Part shown: positions 43,376-53,998 of the stretch, piece by piece | Layout: every line of letters starts with the position of its first letter | Position numbering within the stretch: position 1 is the stretch's first letter | Assembly (NCBI GenBank): GCA_900109895.1 | Contig: FOBR01000013.1 | Span: 62,001-126,000, forward strand | DNA length: 64,000 bases | DNA from: a bacterium A37T11 | Lineage (GTDB): Bacteria; Bacteroidota; Bacteroidia; Sphingobacteriales; Sphingobacteriaceae | Direction: 5' to 3' | Translations under genes and position numbers: made by a program | Notes under the pieces: generated by a model | Seen by the model: only the letters and a program-made list of their open reading frames with translations | Databases searched by the model: none | What the model was told of the DNA's origin: nothing

Positions 43376-44473
43376 ATGGTTATAAACGATATTATTCAGC
43401 TTCTAGAGCAGTTGGCCCCGCCAGCCTATCAGGAAAGTTATGATAATTCAGGTCTGCTGGTTGGCCACCCTACAACGGTCATTGATAAAGCCATCATTTC
43501 CCTTGATTGTACAGAAGAGGTGGTTGATGAAGCTATCCATTCAGGTTGTGGACTTATAATTTCACATCACCCAATTCTTTTTAAGGGTCTGAAGCGTTTA
43601 AATGGTACCACCTATATTGAACGGGCAATTATAAAAGCCATTAAGCATGATGTGGCAATATATGCCATCCATACCAACCTGGATAACGTACTGGGAGGGG
43701 TGAACTCGCAGATTGCAAAACGCCTGGGATTAATAAATACATCGATCCTTGCACCAAGAGGAGAAGCTTTGTACAAACTTGTAGTTTTTGCCCCGCAAAA
43801 TCAGGCAGAAGCAATAAGAACAGCTTTATTTAATGCTGGCTGCGGAAATATAGGCAATTATAGTGAATGTAGCTTCAGCGGGTTAGGAGAAGGTACTTTT
43901 AAAGGAGGCATCGGTACACATCCTTTTGTGGGAGAGCCAGGGTATGTGCATTTGGAGCATGAGATCAGGATAGAAACGGTTTTTCCCATGCATTTAAAGA
44001 GCCAGGTAGTTCAAGCCCTTTTAAAGGCCCATCCCTATGAAGAAGTGGCTTATGATATTTATCCGCTACAAAACGAATGGCCCCAGGTAGGAAGCGGTCT
44101 TCTCGGAGAATTGGAGGTGCCTTGTTCCGCAGCAGAATTTTTAGCGCAATTGAAAGAAAAACTGCAGGTAACCGTTATCCGTCATACCGCATTAAAGGAA
44201 GGACAGGTAAAAAAGGTGGCTGTATGCGGCGGTGCAGGAGGCTTTTTGTTGCCGGTTGCGAAAGGCGTTAATGCTGATTTTTTTGTAACGGCTGATTTTA
44301 AATATCACGAGTTTTTTGATGCAGAAGGCAAAATTGTTATTGCAGATATCGGACATTTTGAGAGTGAGCAATTTACCCAAGAATTATTGTTAGAAACAAT
44401 TCAAAAAAAATTTCCTAACTTTGCAATCCGTTTAACCGGAGTTAATACAAACCCCATAAAATATTACATTTAA
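43376..44473 (+). CDS. Nif3-like dinuclear metal center protein
   Basis: 365 residues, the long YqfO type: two NIF3 halves around a central CutA-like insertion (about 130-230, YKLVVFAPQNQAEAIRTALFNAGCGNIGNY). Metal-binding motifs are present: LIISHHPILFKG, YAIHTNLDN and, in the second half, ADIGHFESEQF. The family is widespread and is often annotated as a GTP cyclohydrolase I type 2 homologue; the true activity is not settled. The stop overlaps the start of the zinc-ribbon gene by one base. Confidence 0.93.
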   Translation: MVINDIIQLLEQLAPPAYQESYDNSGLLVGHPTTVIDKAIISLDCTEEVVDEAIHSGCGLIISHHPILFKGLKRLNGTTYIERAIIKAIKHDVAIYAIHTNLDNVLGGVNSQIAKRLGLINTSILAPRGEALYKLVVFAPQNQAEAIRTALFNAGCGNIGNYSECSFSGLGEGTFKGGIGTHPFVGEPGYVHLEHEIRIETVFPMHLKSQVVQALLKAHPYEEVAYDIYPLQNEWPQVGSGLLGELEVPCSAAEFLAQLKEKLQVTVIRHTALKEGQVKKVAVCGGAGGFLLPVAKGVNADFFVTADFKYHEFFDAEGKIVIADIGHFESEQFTQELLLETIQKKFPNFAIRLTGVNTNPIKYYI

Positions 44474-45222
44474 TGGAACAAAGCGTAGAGCAAAAATTGA
44501 AAGACCTGTGGAAACTGCAAACAATCCATAGCCAAATAGATAAAATACGACAGATAAGAGGGGAGCTTCCTGAAGAGGTTTCGGATCTGGAGGATGAAGT
44601 AGCCGGGCTTGAGACCCGTCTTGAAAAGATCAGGACCGAGCTTGATTCGTTGGAAGATGCGATCGTTAATCGTAAAAACCTGATCAGGGATGCGCAAACG
44701 GCCATAAAAAAATACGAGACCCAGTTGAATGAGGTCAAAAATAATCGTGAATACGATGCAATTACCAAGGAGATAGAAATCCAGGGTCTTGAAATACAAG
44801 TTTGCGAAAAGAAGATTCGCGAGCATGAATATGAAATCCGTAATAAAACGGAAATCTATGAAGTCACCGAAAAGTCACTTGAAGAACGGAAATCAGACCT
44901 TGTCGTTAAAAGGCAGGAATTAAATAACATCACCTCAGAGACCCAACGGGAGGAAGATGATTTGGATAAACAAACACAAGAGGCCAAAGAAAACATTGAA
45001 GAACGCTTATTGACCGTCTATAACCGGTTAAGAAAAGCTTACAAAAATGGTTTAGCTGTAGTGCCTATTGAAAGGGACAGTTGTTCAGGCTGTCACAATA
45101 AAATACCGCCACAATTGCAGTCTGAGATTAGGCAGCGCAAACGGATCATATTCTGTGAGCATTGCGGCCGTATTCTGATCGACGACAATTTTCTGGAAGA
45201 AATACAACAGGTAGCATCTTAG
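44473..45222 (+). CDS. Coiled-coil C4-type zinc-ribbon protein (DUF164 family)
   Basis: 249 residues. A long charged coiled coil (about 10-185) precedes a C-terminal zinc ribbon with Cys pairs CSGCHNKIPP and CEHCGRIL. Such proteins regularly follow Nif3-like genes. Their role is unclear, with nucleic acid or envelope-complex roles suggested for some relatives. The start codon overlaps the previous stop (TAATG), so the pair is translationally coupled. A strong two-way terminator follows. Confidence 0.9.
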   Translation: MEQSVEQKLKDLWKLQTIHSQIDKIRQIRGELPEEVSDLEDEVAGLETRLEKIRTELDSLEDAIVNRKNLIRDAQTAIKKYETQLNEVKNNREYDAITKEIEIQGLEIQVCEKKIREHEYEIRNKTEIYEVTEKSLEERKSDLVVKRQELNNITSETQREEDDLDKQTQEAKENIEERLLTVYNRLRKAYKNGLAVVPIERDSCSGCHNKIPPQLQSEIRQRKRIIFCEHCGRILIDDNFLEEIQQVAS

Positions 45223-45234
45223 TGGCAGATGATA

Positions 45235-45281
45235 ATCACAAAAAAAGCGGAGCTTTATAAAAGTTCCGCTTTTTTTGTGAT
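45235..45281. terminator. Bidirectional terminator between zinc-ribbon and bacilliredoxin genes
   Basis: Stem of 17 bp (45235-45251 with 45265-45281): ATCAC, seven A, GCGGA and its complement, with runs of seven T on both strands. It serves both converging genes. Confidence 0.88.
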
Positions 45282-45296
45282 TGTTTTATTGGGCAG

Positions 45297-45707
45297 TTAG
45301 CAAAATTCGTCAAATGCTGACACCAAATTGTCAGCAATTAGCTGTGCTGGCCTGCCTTCGATGTGGTGCCGCTCAATCATATGCACCAATTTACCGTCTT
45401 TGAATAAGGCAATAGCCGGTGAAGACGGTGGGTAAGGTAACATGTAAGAACGGGCTTTATCAACTGCTTCCTTTTCCATCCCAGCAAATACGGTTACGAT
45501 CTTATCAGGGCGTTTTTCATTTTGGATAGCAACGCGGGCAGCCGGACGGGCATTCGCTGCGGCGCAGCCACAAACCGAATTTACAACCACCAAAACAGTT
45601 CCATCTGTCGCCAAGGCAACGTCAACCTCTTCAGGTGTTTTAAGTTCTTCAAAACCAACGGCGGTCAGCTCTTTCCGCATGGGTTCCACTAAATATTCAG
45701 GGTACAT
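45297..45707 (-). CDS. Bacilliredoxin (BrxA/BrxB family)
   Basis: 136 residues with a thioredoxin-like fold and the CGC active site at Cys46-Gly-Cys48 (NSVCGCAAANARPAAR). Bacilliredoxins remove bacillithiol from proteins after oxidative stress, in organisms that make this thiol; Bacteroidota often encode homologues. The length fits the YphP/YqiW family. It has a good promoter of its own (45743-45774) and ends at the shared terminator. Confidence 0.93.
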   Translation of the reverse strand: MYPEYLVEPMRKELTAVGFEELKTPEEVDVALATDGTVLVVVNSVCGCAAANARPAARVAIQNEKRPDKIVTVFAGMEKEAVDKARSYMLPYPPSSPAIALFKDGKLVHMIERHHIEGRPAQLIADNLVSAFDEFC

Positions 45708-45742
45708 AGTTCGTTTCCTTTCTTTTTAAGAATTAACTAGTA

Positions 45743-45774
45743 CAAAGATAGGAGATGCATTGCGGTAATACAAC
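45743..45774 (-). promoter_or_regulatory. Promoter of the bacilliredoxin gene
   Basis: Minus strand GTTG (45774-45771), 20-nt spacer, TATCTTTG (45750-45743). The -7 box is perfect and the -33 box has TTG. The leader would be about 30 nt. Confidence 0.6.
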
Positions 45775-45820
45775 TATTAGCTTCAAAGGATTGTCAGAAT
45801 TAGCGGGATAAATTTAAATT

Positions 45821-45852
45821 TTTGACTTTCAACACAAAATGCGGTATTTTTG
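45821..45852 (+). promoter_or_regulatory. Promoter of ahcY
   Basis: TTTG (45821-45824), 20-nt spacer, TATTTTTG (45845-45852). A full consensus match. It shows that the true start is ATG 45874, not the in-frame TTG at 45850. Confidence 0.75.
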
Positions 45853-45873
45853 CGGTTCACCAAAACAACAATT

Positions 45874-47190
45874 ATGTCATCAGTGGAGACAGCATATGTT
45901 CCTTATAAGGTAAAGGATATTAGTTTGGCCGAATGGGGCCGTAAAGAAATAGAATTAGCAGAAGCTGAAATGCCGGGATTGATGTCCCTTCGTGCCGAAT
46001 TTGGAGCTACTAAACCGTTAAGTGGCGCCCGCATCGCAGGATGTTTGCATATGACCATCCAAACGGCGGTTTTAATTGAAACACTCATTGAATTAGGGGC
46101 CAGAGTCACTTGGTCATCCTGCAATATTTTCTCAACACAAGATCACGCCGCTGCAGCCATCGCAGCAACCGGAGTTCCGGTATATGCTTGGAAAGGCATG
46201 AATGAGGACGAATTTAATTGGTGTATTGAGCAAACCTTATATTTTGGTGAAGAACGTGAACCATTAAACATGATCCTGGACGATGGAGGTGACCTCACAA
46301 ACATGGTTTTTGATAAATATCCGGAATTAATAAAAGGGATAAAAGGCCTGTCTGAAGAAACAACCACCGGTGTCCACCGATTGTATGAACGCATGAAGAA
46401 TGGAACACTGCACTTGCCAGCCATCAATGTGAATGACTCGGTAACCAAGTCAAAGTTTGACAATAAATATGGTTGCCGGGAATCGTTGGTTGATGCGATA
46501 CGCCGGGCTACAGACCTCATGCTTGCCGGCAAAGTGGCCGTTGTTGCTGGCTATGGTGATGTAGGAAAAGGTTCTGCCGAATCATTAAGCAGCGCGGGTG
46601 TACGGGTTATTGTTACTGAAATTGATCCCATCTGTGCTTTACAAGCGGCTATGGAAGGCTATCAGGTAAAGAAATTTGCAAACGCGGTGAAAGAAGCAGA
46701 TATTATTGTCACCACCACTGGCAATTGCAACATCGTGCGTCCGGAGCATTTTAAATCGATGAAAGATAAAGCCATTGTTTGTAATATAGGCCATTTTGAT
46801 AACGAGATTGATGTGGCCTGGTTAAATACCAACTATGGAAATACCAAAGTAGAGATCAAACCCCAGGTAGACAAATATACTATTGATGGCAAGGATATCA
46901 TCCTGTTGGCTGAAGGACGGCTTGTGAATTTAGGATGCGCCACAGGGCACCCTTCCTTTGTGATGAGCAATTCATTTACCAACCAAACCCTGGCCCAGAT
47001 TGAGTTGTGGACCAATAACGGGAGTTATGAAAATAAGGTTTATACCTTGCCAAAACATTTGGATGAGAAGGTGGCACGTTTGCACTTGGCCAAAATTGGT
47101 GTGGAGCTTGACGTGCTCGATGATGAACAGGCAGCCTACATTGGCGTTACTGTAGATGGCCCTTACAAAGCCGAACATTATCGGTATTAA
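45874..47190 (+). CDS. ahcY: Adenosylhomocysteinase
   Basis: 438 residues from ATG 45874 ([15 protein letters not shown]). It hydrolyses S-adenosylhomocysteine to adenosine and homocysteine in the methylation cycle, with bound NAD+. Motifs: [38 protein letters not shown], the NAD-binding [24 protein letters not shown], and the C-terminal [10 protein letters not shown]. The length fits the short bacterial type. Single gene with its own promoter and a two-way terminator. Confidence 0.97.
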   Translation: MSSVETAYVPYKVKDISLAEWGRKEIELAEAEMPGLMSLRAEFGATKPLSGARIAGCLHMTIQTAVLIETLIELGARVTWSSCNIFSTQDHAAAAIAATGVPVYAWKGMNEDEFNWCIEQTLYFGEEREPLNMILDDGGDLTNMVFDKYPELIKGIKGLSEETTTGVHRLYERMKNGTLHLPAINVNDSVTKSKFDNKYGCRESLVDAIRRATDLMLAGKVAVVAGYGDVGKGSAESLSSAGVRVIVTEIDPICALQAAMEGYQVKKFANAVKEADIIVTTTGNCNIVRPEHFKSMKDKAIVCNIGHFDNEIDVAWLNTNYGNTKVEIKPQVDKYTIDGKDIILLAEGRLVNLGCATGHPSFVMSNSFTNQTLAQIELWTNNGSYENKVYTLPKHLDEKVARLHLAKIGVELDVLDDEQAAYIGVTVDGPYKAEHYRY

Positions 47191-47208
47191 TTGAATTCCC
47201 CGGAAGAT

Positions 47209-47250
47209 CATAAAAAAACCTGGATTGTTAGCAATCCAGGTTTTTTTATG
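47209..47250. terminator. Bidirectional terminator between ahcY and groEL
   Basis: A perfect 19-bp stem (47209-47227 with 47232-47250) with the loop TTAG. Runs of seven A and seven T on the two arms give a U-tract on each strand. Confidence 0.9.
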
Positions 47251-47268
47251 AAGAGAAATGATGCGATT

Positions 47269-48966
<1,698 letters not shown>

Positions 48967-49000
48967 TTAAATTAATAAATTGTTTAATGGTTACCCAATA

Positions 49001-49276
49001 CTAGAGTATTGCATAAATATCCGATTCACGCATGATCAGATATTCTTTTCCTTCATAAGTGATCTCAGTGCCTGAGTATTTTCCATATAACACTTCATCA
49101 CCAACTTTAACCGTAACGGGTTCATCCTTTTTACCATCGCCAACGGCTACTACTTTTCCACGTTGGGGTTTTTCTTTCGCGGTATCCGGAATGTAGATAC
49201 CAGAGGCTGTTTTCTCTTCTGCAGGGGCTGCTTCAACGACTACCCTGTCTCCGATAGGCTTAATACTTAATGACAT
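49001..49276 (-). CDS. groS: Co-chaperonin GroES
   Basis: 91 residues with the full Cpn10 fold: [33 protein letters not shown] (mobile loop), [15 protein letters not shown], and the end ESDIYAIL. It caps GroEL. It is the first gene of the groES-groEL operon. The upstream region carries several TGTCA/TGACA repeats that could be a regulatory site. Confidence 0.98.
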   Translation of the reverse strand: MSLSIKPIGDRVVVEAAPAEEKTASGIYIPDTAKEKPQRGKVVAVGDGKKDEPVTVKVGDEVLYGKYSGTEITYEGKEYLIMRESDIYAIL

Positions 49277-49335
49277 AATCGATTAATTTATTTAATTAAA
49301 TTTATTTTATAAGTGTTTAAAATATAGAAGATATC

Positions 49336-49441
49336 TGTCAGCAATTATGCCAAACCATCAAACCAGCCTTAAGTTGTCATTTTTTCATTCATCAATTGTC
49401 GAGGTGTCAGCCGGCACCATTTATTGGTGTCAACCTGTCAG
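49336..49441 (-). promoter_or_regulatory. TGTCA/TGACA repeat cluster upstream of groES
   Basis: On the plus strand TGTCA occurs at 49336-49340, 49375-49379, 49405-49409, 49429-49433 and 49436-49440, with a variant TTGTCG at 49396-49401. GGTGTCA appears as a direct repeat (49403-49409 and 49427-area), with inverted partners in GGCACC. This density in a 106-bp stretch before groES is more than expected by chance and may bind a stress regulator. I see no CIRCE element. Confidence 0.35.
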
Positions 49442-49465
49442 TTTTTGCCACAGCTCTAAAAAAGA

Positions 49466-49488
49466 AAAGGACACCTTAAGTGTCCTTT
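49466..49488 (-). terminator. Terminator of the secG operon
   Basis: A 9-bp stem AAAGGACAC/GTGTCCTTT with a 5-nt loop (49475-49479), followed on the minus strand by TCTTTTTT. It lies 28 bp after the secG stop. Confidence 0.8.
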
Positions 49489-49515
49489 AACTATATACGA
49501 TGGTAATGAATGCTT

Positions 49516-49896
49516 TTATTTAGAACTGTCTGATTTACTAGCGGGCGCAGTAGCCGGGCTTTTTTGCTGACCCTGTGAAGGTTGCTGCGGAATACTTAAC
49601 GTATTGCCTGTGGCAGGTGCAGAAGTCGGTGCAATTTGCTTTTGCAGTTCAATGCCTTGCGAATCACTACTTGCGGTAGGAGTGGTAATATTAATGAGTA
49701 AGGAAAGGACCATGATGGATAAAACCAATACCCAGGTTCCTTTTTCAAGAATATCCCCTGTACGTTGTACGCCCATCAGGTTGTTTGAGCCCGCAAAGCC
49801 TGAAGAAAGGCCGCCACCCTTCGGGTTTTGGATCAGCACGATAAATACCAGCAAAATGCAGGCAATAATCACAAGTGCAATGAATAATATATACAT
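49516..49896 (-). CDS. secG: Protein translocase subunit SecG
   Basis: 126 residues. Two membrane helices (about 3-22 and 52-72) are separated by the conserved cytoplasmic loop QNPKGGGLSSGFAGSNNLMGVQRTGD. The tail of about 50 residues is Pro/Ser/Gln-rich, common in Bacteroidota SecG. It is part of the SecYEG channel. The gene follows the TPR protein gene by 5 bp and is the last gene before a terminator. Confidence 0.94.
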   Translation of the reverse strand: MYILFIALVIIACILLVFIVLIQNPKGGGLSSGFAGSNNLMGVQRTGDILEKGTWVLVLSIMVLSLLINITTPTASSDSQGIELQKQIAPTSAPATGNTLSIPQQPSQGQQKSPATAPASKSDSSK

Positions 49897-49901
49897 TTTC
49901 T

Positions 49902-50726
49902 TTAATTATTTAACTTATTTGTCAATTCAGAAATACGGTCGGCAAAGTAAGCACTTTTTTCAGGATATTTCAAACTTAATTTTTCGTAAGTATGAATTGC
50001 CTTGTCATATAAGCCCTGATCCTCATAAATTTTAGCCAACGTTTCTGAAACAAAGATGGATTGGTCTTCAGAACTTTTACGGGCCTTATTCTCCAGGTCG
50101 ATTTTGTCGGGCGATGGGGGCTTAATCTGCGGTTCCTCACGGATAAAGCGTTCAATAACGGCGTCCTCTTTGCGGTGTATGCTAAAGGTAACCGTATCTC
50201 CTTTATATTTAGAGCTCAGCTTTTCTTCCGGATCCTGCAGATGGAAAATATTTTCCCGAATCTGTTGATTCAATACCTTCGGGCCAGCAATTGGTGCATA
50301 AGGCCGGTAAGTTTCGGCATGTTCAAGGCGTGTTTTATGCAACCACCATAAAAAACTGTAGGGCATTGTTTCGTCGTGATAACGGCTCACAGTTTCGTCT
50401 TCGGCGGCCGATCCTGCCTCGGCAGCCGACTCGGCCATTCCCTCATTGAACCGAAGGTAATCCATAGATGCCGGATGCTCAAATAAGAGCTCTTCAAACC
50501 CGTCTGTTTCCTCAGGGAGTACTTCCTTACCTGTAGGAAAATAGTTCACAAAAATCCCGTCTGCAGCATAAAGGGCTGCAGGATTCCCTGTAATTTGAGA
50601 CTTGATTACATGCAGAGAATGGGCAAAAGGATAGGGATGGATGAGCTCATCCAATGCCCCTGCATCCGAGGTTGAATATCCGGATAATAACTGATGAAAA
50701 TATTCCTTTTTTGCTTCAGCGGTCAT
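49902..50726 (-). CDS. Uncharacterised protein with C-terminal TPR-like helices
   Basis: About 274 residues from ATG 50726 ([10 protein letters not shown]). ATG 50765 would overlap the LptE gene. The N-terminal part lacks a recognisable domain ([17 protein letters not shown] near the start; acidic and Ala-rich centre). The C-terminal about 55 residues look like tetratricopeptide helices ([32 protein letters not shown]). There is no signal peptide, so it is cytoplasmic. The order lptE - this gene - secG is commonly kept in Bacteroidota, which suggests an envelope-related role, but no function is known to me. Confidence 0.8.
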   Translation of the reverse strand: MTAEAKKEYFHQLLSGYSTSDAGALDELIHPYPFAHSLHVIKSQITGNPAALYAADGIFVNYFPTGKEVLPEETDGFEELLFEHPASMDYLRFNEGMAESAAEAGSAAEDETVSRYHDETMPYSFLWWLHKTRLEHAETYRPYAPIAGPKVLNQQIRENIFHLQDPEEKLSSKYKGDTVTFSIHRKEDAVIERFIREEPQIKPPSPDKIDLENKARKSSEDQSIFVSETLAKIYEDQGLYDKAIHTYEKLSLKYPEKSAYFADRISELTNKLNN

Positions 50727-50745
50727 GTATAATAGGCTTTTACAT

Positions 50746-51252
50746 CTACCAATTGGCAAATGCACGATTATAAATATCTTCCGTCAGCATTTGGTTGATC
50801 TGCCTGATCAGCTCACTTTCCTGTGATTGAATTTGACCGGAAAATTCTACAAACCTTGAGAACGATTGCTCAAAACTATCATCTGTTTTGACATTATTGG
50901 TATATTTAACATTCACCGTAATGGTCAATTTATTGAGGGCAGCACGATTATTACCTTCCACTGCAGAAGACGTGATGCTATACCCGGTTATGCGTCCTTC
51001 CATAATACCATCCGCATCGCTTGTTACCATACTAAGGCCTGATTGGCTCCGTATGCGCTCTTTTAGGGCTTCCGTAAACTCATTGCTCAGGGTTGGCACT
51101 ACTTGTGGCGCCGTATTTTCGAAAAAAAGCACAGCCATGGTTTTCATGCCTTCCGGGATGGAACCGCCGGATAAGCTGTATTTCACTTTGCAACTACTGC
51201 ATACCAGAAGGCATAGGATGCCAATTAACAACGGTGGACGCAACTGTTTCAT
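50746..51252 (-). CDS. LptE-family LPS assembly lipoprotein
   Basis: 168 residues with a lipoprotein signal ([16 protein letters not shown]). The fold is that of the Bacteroidota LptE family: [41 protein letters not shown] and [10 protein letters not shown]. LptE supports LptD in placing lipopolysaccharide in the outer leaflet. It is 3 bp after the sigma-54-type regulator gene and 19 bp before the TPR protein gene; the set appears to be one transcript. Confidence 0.88.
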   Translation of the reverse strand: MKQLRPPLLIGILCLLVCSSCKVKYSLSGGSIPEGMKTMAVLFFENTAPQVVPTLSNEFTEALKERIRSQSGLSMVTSDADGIMEGRITGYSITSSAVEGNNRAALNKLTITVNVKYTNNVKTDDSFEQSFSRFVEFSGQIQSQESELIRQINQMLTEDIYNRAFANW

Positions 51253-51255
51253 GGT

Positions 51256-52503
51256 TCAGTTAAGATTAAGGTCTTTGATCTTTCTGTAAAGCGTTCGCTC
51301 AGATATCCCAAGCTCCTGTGCCGCCAATTTACGCTTTCCTTTATGTTTTCTTAAAGCTTTTTTAATGAGGTCTGACTCTTTATCAATAAGCGAAAGAGAT
51401 TCTTCTTCCACTTCCTCAGCCTCATGGGTATATTGAAAATCCGGACTTCTTTCTTTTTGAGGATTATGAATAGTGAGCGTCGTCTGTGGCTCAGGCACTG
51501 CAGGTGCCTGGACAGGCTCTACTTCCCGGTAAAGCTGGTTAATATAAGGCGTATGCTCACTGAAAGTAGAAGGTGTGATGCCATTTTGAATAATGCCGAC
51601 CACCAGTTTCTTGAGTTCTACCATATCCTTCTTCATATCAAAAAGCACCTTATATAACAGGTCTCTCTCCGAAAAATCCTCTTTATTACCCTGTTGTACG
51701 CGCATCGGAAGTTTAGAGCCTCCCTCAGCAGGCAGGTAATTTTGCAAGGCCTGTGCCGTAAGAGTTCGGTCTTTTTCAAGTACTGCAATCTGTTCAGCCA
51801 CATTTTTAAGCTGCCGTACATTACCGGGCCAGGCATAATTTACCAGCAGCTGTTGGGCATCATCAGTGAGCTGCACGTTCGGGCTGCGGTATTTGTCCGT
51901 GAAATCTGCTACAAATTTGCGGAAAATGAGATGAATGTCTTCCTTTCTGTCACGTAGCGGGGGAATCCGCAGAGGCACGGTATTAAGTCGATAATAAAGG
52001 TCTTCCCTGAATTTCCCGGCTTTAACAGCCTCATAAACGTCTACATTCGTAGCAGCAATAATCCGCACATTGGTTTTTTGCACTTTTGAAGAGCCTACGC
52101 GAATATACTCGCCCGATTCCAGTACGCGTAGCAGCCGGGCCTGTGTACCCACAGGAAGTTCAGCCACTTCATCCAGGAAGATGGTCCCTCCGTCTACCAC
52201 TTCAAAATATCCCTTGCGGGCTTCATGAGCGCCAGTAAACGAACCCTTCTCATGACCAAATAGCTCCGAATCAATGGTGCCTTCTGGGATGGCCCCACAG
52301 TTTACGGCGATAAATGCACCATGTTTACGAGAGCTCAACTGGTGTATAATATGTGAAAATACCTCTTTACCACTACCACTTTCGCCCGTAATTAACACAG
52401 AAATGTCTGTTGGAGCTACCTGGCGGGCCACATCAATGGCACGGTTTAGCAATGGAGAATTGCCGATGATCCCAAATCTATTTTTAATATCCTGAATATC
52501 CAT
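51256..52503 (-). CDS. Sigma-54-type AAA+ transcriptional regulator without receiver domain
   Basis: 415 residues. The AAA+ domain starts almost at once (about 15-240): Walker A TGESGSGKE, the GSFTGA loop that contacts sigma-54, Walker B GGTIFLDEVAELP, and EDLYYRLNTVPLRIPPLRDR. A linker follows and a Fis-type helix-turn-helix at the end (LIKKALRKHKGKRKLAAQELGISERTLYRKIKDL). There is no N-terminal receiver, GAF or PAS domain, so activity is probably controlled by level or by a partner. The gene lies between miaB and lptE, a conserved order in the phylum. Confidence 0.92.
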   Translation of the reverse strand: MDIQDIKNRFGIIGNSPLLNRAIDVARQVAPTDISVLITGESGSGKEVFSHIIHQLSSRKHGAFIAVNCGAIPEGTIDSELFGHEKGSFTGAHEARKGYFEVVDGGTIFLDEVAELPVGTQARLLRVLESGEYIRVGSSKVQKTNVRIIAATNVDVYEAVKAGKFREDLYYRLNTVPLRIPPLRDRKEDIHLIFRKFVADFTDKYRSPNVQLTDDAQQLLVNYAWPGNVRQLKNVAEQIAVLEKDRTLTAQALQNYLPAEGGSKLPMRVQQGNKEDFSERDLLYKVLFDMKKDMVELKKLVVGIIQNGITPSTFSEHTPYINQLYREVEPVQAPAVPEPQTTLTIHNPQKERSPDFQYTHEAEEVEEESLSLIDKESDLIKKALRKHKGKRKLAAQELGISERTLYRKIKDLNLN

Positions 52504-52520
52504 TTTTGGTTACTGGTCCT

Positions 52521-53933
52521 TTAAATAATCTTTCCAATAAGCGTAGCCGAAGTGCAATTTTCGACAAGTACGTGGACATAATCTCCAATTTTATACCGCG
52601 GATCCACGGCAAACACCACCATCGCATTCTGATCGTTGCGGCCGCAGTAATCCTGGTCTGAACGTTTTGAAAACCCTTCAATAAGTACTTTTTGAATTTT
52701 GCCAAGCTGCTCGCTGAGGCGTAATAAACTATGTTGTCTTTGAAGGGCAACCACTTCTGTAAGGCGTTGTTTTTTTACGTTTTCGGGCACGTCATCCGTA
52801 TAACGTTTGGCAGCCAATGTACCAGGCCGCTCCGAATAGGCAAACATATAGGCATAATCGTATTTAACATAATCCATCATGCTAAGCGTTTCCAGGTGTT
52901 GCTCATCGGTCTCACCACAAAAGCCGGTAATTACGTCTGTGGATATACCACAATCCGGAATGATCCGCCTGATGGCATTAATCCGGTCCATATACCATTC
53001 GCGGTCGTAGGTGCGGTTCATCCGATCCAACACCTCAGAATTGCCAGATTGTATCGGCAAATGAATATAGTTGCAGATGTTTTCATAACGGGCAATTGTA
53101 TACAATACTTCGTCGGTGATGTCCTTGGGGTGAGAAGTAGAGAATCGCACACGTAGCAGGGGGTTGACCAATGCTACCTTCTCGAGCAGTTGCGCAAAAG
53201 TGACCCCATCGTGTTTATATGAATCCACATTCTGGCCCAGCAAGGTTACTTCCCGATAACCCGCATTAAACAGGTCCCGTGCTTCCCGAACAATGGAGTT
53301 AGCATCGCGGCTGCGCTCGCGACCCCTGGTAAAAGGCACCACGCAAAAAGAACACATGTTGTCACAACCCCGCATGATGGATATAAAAGCCGAAACGCCA
53401 TTTGAATTTAAGCGAACGGGGCTAATGTCCGCGTAGGTTTCCTCACGGGACAGCAGTACATTTACAGAACGCTGGCCGTCATCTGCCTGCCCGATCAGAT
53501 TGGGCAGATCCCGATAAGCATCCGGACCTACCACTACATCTACCAGCTTCTCTTCCTCCAGGAATTTTGATTTAAGGCGTTCGGCCATACAACCCAGCAC
53601 GCCCACAATCATCCCGGGGTTCCGGGTTTTAGCAGCCTCAAATTCTTTGAGCCGGTTCCGAACCCGTTGTTCAGCGTTTTCACGGATGGAGCAAGTATTA
53701 ATAAAGACCACATCTGCTTCTTTATAGTCGCGAGTTGTCTCAAACCCGCTATCCAATAAAATAGAAGCTACGATCTCACTATCTGAAAAATTCATCTGGC
53801 AGCCATAGCTTTCAATATACAGTTTACGGCCACTCGCCCCGTTATCTTTCTGTTGTAAGGAAGGTTCCAACAGCAGCGCTTCACCCTGCCTGGATTCATC
53901 GTGTTCCTTAATGCCGTGTTTAATATCAAACAT
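52521..53933 (-). CDS. miaB: tRNA-2-methylthio-N6-dimethylallyladenosine synthase MiaB
   Basis: 470 residues. A radical-SAM methylthiotransferase that modifies A37 of tRNAs reading UNN codons. UPF0004 domain Cys residues: [23 protein letters not shown] and [10 protein letters not shown]. Radical SAM cluster: [21 protein letters not shown]-terminal TRAM domain follows ([20 protein letters not shown] onwards). A -7 box TACCTTTG lies at 53959-53952 on the minus strand. It heads the run miaB - regulator - lptE - TPR - secG. Confidence 0.96.
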   Translation of the reverse strand: MFDIKHGIKEHDESRQGEALLLEPSLQQKDNGASGRKLYIESYGCQMNFSDSEIVASILLDSGFETTRDYKEADVVFINTCSIRENAEQRVRNRLKEFEAAKTRNPGMIVGVLGCMAERLKSKFLEEEKLVDVVVGPDAYRDLPNLIGQADDGQRSVNVLLSREETYADISPVRLNSNGVSAFISIMRGCDNMCSFCVVPFTRGRERSRDANSIVREARDLFNAGYREVTLLGQNVDSYKHDGVTFAQLLEKVALVNPLLRVRFSTSHPKDITDEVLYTIARYENICNYIHLPIQSGNSEVLDRMNRTYDREWYMDRINAIRRIIPDCGISTDVITGFCGETDEQHLETLSMMDYVKYDYAYMFAYSERPGTLAAKRYTDDVPENVKKQRLTEVVALQRQHSLLRLSEQLGKIQKVLIEGFSKRSDQDYCGRNDQNAMVVFAVDPRYKIGDYVHVLVENCTSATLIGKII

Positions 53934-53951
53934 GCCTTTTTATTAAGAATA

Positions 53952-53959
53952 CAAAGGTA
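53952..53959 (-). promoter_or_regulatory. Putative -7 promoter element of miaB
   Basis: Minus strand TACCTTTG, 18 bp upstream of ATG 53933. No -33 TTTG at the usual distance. It may drive the whole miaB-to-secG set. Confidence 0.45.
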
Positions 53960-53998
53960 AAAAATTATTTTGAAAATGACACTTTGTCAGTCGCACTG

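Noticed and set aside
49336-49370. Possible sigma-54 promoter before groES (TTGGCATAATTGCTG on the minus strand)
   Set aside because: GG and GC are 7 nt apart rather than 10, so the motif does not fit.
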